Source: an uncultured Gemmatimonadaceae bacterium
GTDB taxonomy: Bacteria; Gemmatimonadota; Gemmatimonadetes; Gemmatimonadales; Gemmatimonadaceae
NCBI GenBank assembly: GCA_955652635.1
Contig: CATPBN010000327.1
Span: forward strand, 1 to 6,438
Reading direction: 5' to 3'
DNA length: 6,438 nt
In this document: piece after piece, positions 4,378 through 6,438 of the stretch
How the letters are laid out: each line of letters starts with the position of its first letter
How positions within the stretch are numbered: the first letter of the stretch is position 1
Program-made: the position numbers and the translations under genes
Notes under the pieces: generated by a model
What the model was told of the DNA's origin: nothing
Database searches by the model: none
What the model saw: the letters and a program-made list of their open reading frames with translations, nothing else

Positions 4378-5673
4378 TTACTGCGGCGGGCTATTGTGGG
4401 TGTTCGGCAGGCTCTTGTAGCGCTCCATTAGGAGATCTTGCCGAGTCTTGTCGTTGTACTCGTGCCCGCGGACGAACACGTGCTCCACTCTTGTCGCGAA
4501 TTCAAACGGATCCCCGCTCCATACCACCACATTGCCTTCGCGGCCCGGCTCAAGTGAGCCGACGCGATCTGCGACGCCAAAGATCTCCGCCGGCGCGAGC
4601 GTCACCGCGCGCAACGCGTCGTCCCACGTCATTCCGTAGGCAACTGCGTTTCCCGCCTCCTGCTTCAGGTTCCGAACATTGAATGCTTCCTCATCGCCGC
4701 CGCCCGCGTTGCCGATGAGCGCGACCTGCACGCCGGCCTTCCTCAGGAGCGCCGCATTTTCCTGGCGCTGTCCCAGCGCGGCGAATCCGCCCGGAATGTT
4801 GTTCATGGCCCCGGTCAGAACCGGGATCCGAGCTGCCGCCAGTCGATCGGCCATCATCCATCCTTCCGCTCCGCTACCGATCATCAACTTCACGTTGAAC
4901 TCGCGCGCGATCCTCATTGCCGCGTCGATGTCCGAGGCTCGATCGACGAAGACCACCAGTGGAAGCTTGCCCTGGATGACAGGAATCATCGCCTGCAGAT
5001 CCAGGCGGCTCGCCACGAAGGGTCTCGTCTGCGCTCGATCGAATGCATCCCTGTGCGTTTGGAAGAACCTCGTGTCATCCAGCAGCTCGCGCAGCTTGAC
5101 TATAAGCTCGCCGCGAGAGTTGACACCGGCTTGCTGCGGATCACCGACCTCTGCGATCATCGCGACGGGAGCCCTGATGATCATGTCGGTAGTCGTTCCG
5201 GGAACGACATCCAATAGCGCGGCTTGACCCGCAACCAATCCGCCGGTCGGCATCACGATGAAGCTCGTGATTCCTTCCTTGCGCGCGGGTGCCATCATCA
5301 CGGAGTTCGGATTGAGTCCGTCCCACACCGTGAACGCTGCCGCAATGTTGTCCTTGCCGCGCGCTGACATGTCGCGCGTGTCGCTCACTTGCGCAACTTC
5401 CTGCACTCCGAGCTGAGTCGAGGAGTTCACGAATCCTGGCGTGACGAGCTTGCCAGTCGCGTCGATGCGTTGCGCGCCGGCGGGAATCGCCACGTTCCTC
5501 CCGACCGCCGCGATCTTGCCGTTCACGATTACGACGGTGCCCCCTTCGATGGGCGGCCCGCTCACCGGGTAAACCTTGCCGCCTGTAATCGCGGTCGTCT
5601 GAGCTCTGGCGGGACTGACAATCACGATTGCAGGCGCGAGCAAAATGACGAATCGAAAAATGAGTGATCTCAT
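4378..5673 (-). CDS. Exported amidohydrolase-family protein lacking metal ligands (probable pseudoenzyme)
   Basis: This 431-residue protein has an N-terminal signal peptide (hydrophobic 4-20, likely cut after ARA at residue 24), so it acts outside the cytoplasm. The rest follows the metal-dependent amidohydrolase plan (imidazolonepropionase-like): a small beta domain with GGKVYPVSGPPIEGGTVVIVNGKIAAVG (31-58), a TIM-barrel region, and the C-terminal GSLEPGREGNVVVWSGDPF (372-390). The ligands are gone. PGFVNSSTQLG (79-89) has Ser85 and Gln87 where PG-x2-DAHTHLG is usual. FVDRASDI (242-249) replaces HAHRADDI. IGSGAE has Ser267 for the second-strand His, and GN (321-322) replaces the SD aspartate motif. 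Hydrolysis by the usual mechanism is therefore unlikely. The ATG lies three bases after the stop of the upstream paralogue, so the two are coupled. It may support or regulate the active partner, or bind ligand. The frame is intact over its full length, which argues against simple decay. Confidence 0.88.
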   Translation of the reverse strand: MRSLIFRFVILLAPAIVIVSPARAQTTAITGGKVYPVSGPPIEGGTVVIVNGKIAAVGRNVAIPAGAQRIDATGKLVTPGFVNSSTQLGVQEVAQVSDTRDMSARGKDNIAAAFTVWDGLNPNSVMMAPARKEGITSFIVMPTGGLVAGQAALLDVVPGTTTDMIIRAPVAMIAEVGDPQQAGVNSRGELIVKLRELLDDTRFFQTHRDAFDRAQTRPFVASRLDLQAMIPVIQGKLPLVVFVDRASDIDAAMRIAREFNVKLMIGSGAEGWMMADRLAAARIPVLTGAMNNIPGGFAALGQRQENAALLRKAGVQVALIGNAGGGDEEAFNVRNLKQEAGNAVAYGMTWDDALRAVTLAPAEIFGVADRVGSLEPGREGNVVVWSGDPFEFATRVEHVFVRGHEYNDKTRQDLLMERYKSLPNTHNSPPQ

Positions 5674-5676
5674 CGG

Positions 5677-6438
5677 TTAGTTCCGGTTGAACGGCACGAA
5701 GCCGAGCTCGAAGTCGGTGCGCCAATACTCCGACGGATCGGACCGATCGTATAGCATCGCGCCGTCGACCCAGACCTTCTCCACGCGAGTGTACACGCTG
5801 AAGGGATCGCCCGACCAGAGTACGACGTCAGCGTTCTTGCCGGGCTCGAGTGAGCCAATCTTGTCGTCGAGGCCGAGCGCCCAGGCCGGATTGATGGTGA
5901 GCCACTTGATCGCCTGGTCCTCGCTGACGGGGAGTCCGATCTCCGCGCCGGCGGCCATCGCCTTCGCGGCTTCCTGATTCAGTCGCTGCGATCCCGATGG
6001 ATCATCGGAGTGCACGATCACTCGCGCCCCCGCGTGGTCGACAAGCGCCATGTTCCCCTTGACGGCGTCGAGCGCTTCCATCTTGAAGCTTCCCCAATCG
6101 GCCCAGAGTGAGGCGCTAATACCCTCCTTCGCCAACAGGTCCGCGATCTTGTAGGCTTCGACGCCGTGGTGGAACGAGCGGATCTTGTAGCCGAACTCGT
6201 GCGCGATGTCGATCATCTGCGCCATTTCGTCCGCGCGATAACAGTGGTTGTGAACGAGCATGTTTCCGCGCAGGACCTCCGCCAACGTCTCGTTCCCGAG
6301 ATCCCGCTGTGGTGGATCACCCTTGTGATCCGCGTTCCACTTGTCCCACCTGCGCCTGTATGCTTCTGCGCCGATCCACGCCGAGCGATAGCCGGCAACG
6401 TTCCCCATACGGGTGGAAGGTCCGCGGCCCTGGTATAC
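5677..6438 (-). CDS. Amidohydrolase family protein, C-terminal part (catalytic residues present)
   Basis: The frame is open to the right edge, beginning VYQGRGPSTRMGNVAGYR before the first internal Met, so the N-terminus and the first HxH motif lie outside the window. The visible 253 residues contain VHNHCYRADE (H63, H65 counted from the edge), FHHGVEAYK (H91) and VIVHSDDPSG (D145). These are the remaining metal ligands and catalytic aspartate expected in imidazolonepropionase-like amidohydrolases. The C-terminus has GSLEPGKNADVVLWSGDPFSVYTRV, a near copy of the segment in the downstream paralogue. These enzymes hydrolyse amide or related bonds in cyclic or peptide-like substrates; the substrate here is unknown. 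It is the upstream gene of a two-gene operon, three bases before its partner. The partner is exported, so this one may be too, but its signal region is not visible. Confidence 0.92.
   Translation of the reverse strand, partial: VYQGRGPSTRMGNVAGYRSAWIGAEAYRRRWDKWNADHKGDPPQRDLGNETLAEVLRGNMLVHNHCYRADEMAQMIDIAHEFGYKIRSFHHGVEAYKIADLLAKEGISASLWADWGSFKMEALDAVKGNMALVDHAGARVIVHSDDPSGSQRLNQEAAKAMAAGAEIGLPVSEDQAIKWLTINPAWALGLDDKIGSLEPGKNADVVLWSGDPFSVYTRVEKVWVDGAMLYDRSDPSEYWRTDFELGFVPFNRN

Noticed and set aside
5141..5725. A 194-residue minus-strand open frame overlapping the exported amidohydrolase
   Set aside because: It is extremely Arg-rich, has no domain character, and is an alternative frame of a gene with clear family motifs; typical shadow in GC-rich DNA.

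Overview
This GC-rich window reads as a chromosomal segment of a free-living Gram-negative-type bacterium. The best guess is Gemmatimonadota or a related lineage. That rests on the gene order (RNase G, L21, L27, small helical protein), an exported tandem amidohydrolase pair, and an extended isoprenylcysteine-methyltransferase-like protein. It is inference from remembered gene neighbourhoods, with no search run.

Layout. At the left edge (2-292, +) is the C-terminal end of a membrane methyltransferase of the ICMT/phospholipid methyltransferase type. A 297-base leader with hairpins (293-589) precedes a complete RNase E/G family ribonuclease (590-2173, +). Between this gene and the ribosomal protein genes sits a block of about 1 kb on the opposite strand: a MazF/PemK-type toxin (2295-2684, -) with a ribbon-helix-helix antitoxin upstream (2687-3004, -), closed by a hairpin (2262-2292). 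The ribosomal pair rplU (3239-3583) and rpmA (3583-3852) follows on the + strand, overlapping by one base and ending in a strong intrinsic terminator. A 110-residue helical protein of unknown function (3958-4290, +) comes next. A long perfect terminator hairpin (4327-4357) separates it from a convergent minus-strand operon of two amidohydrolase-family genes (4378-5673, and 5677 past the right edge).

How the genes fit together. The rng-rplU-rpmA arrangement is a common housekeeping cluster for RNA decay and ribosome assembly. Here it is split by a toxin-antitoxin cassette of opposite orientation whose edges carry a 10-base direct repeat, suggesting insertion. Each housekeeping part therefore seems to have its own expression signals. 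In the amidohydrolase operon, the first-transcribed protein keeps the histidines and aspartate expected in the portion visible here. The second, a signal-peptide-bearing paralogue, has lost every recognisable metal ligand and looks like a pseudoenzyme partner.

The most interesting items are the catalytic-site loss in one of two coupled amidohydrolases, the toxin-antitoxin insertion with its repeats and candidate operator, and the A12 tract that coincides with loss of a conserved acidic pair in the methyltransferase. I see no CRISPR array, tRNA, rRNA or transposase, and no system that is clearly of a new kind.
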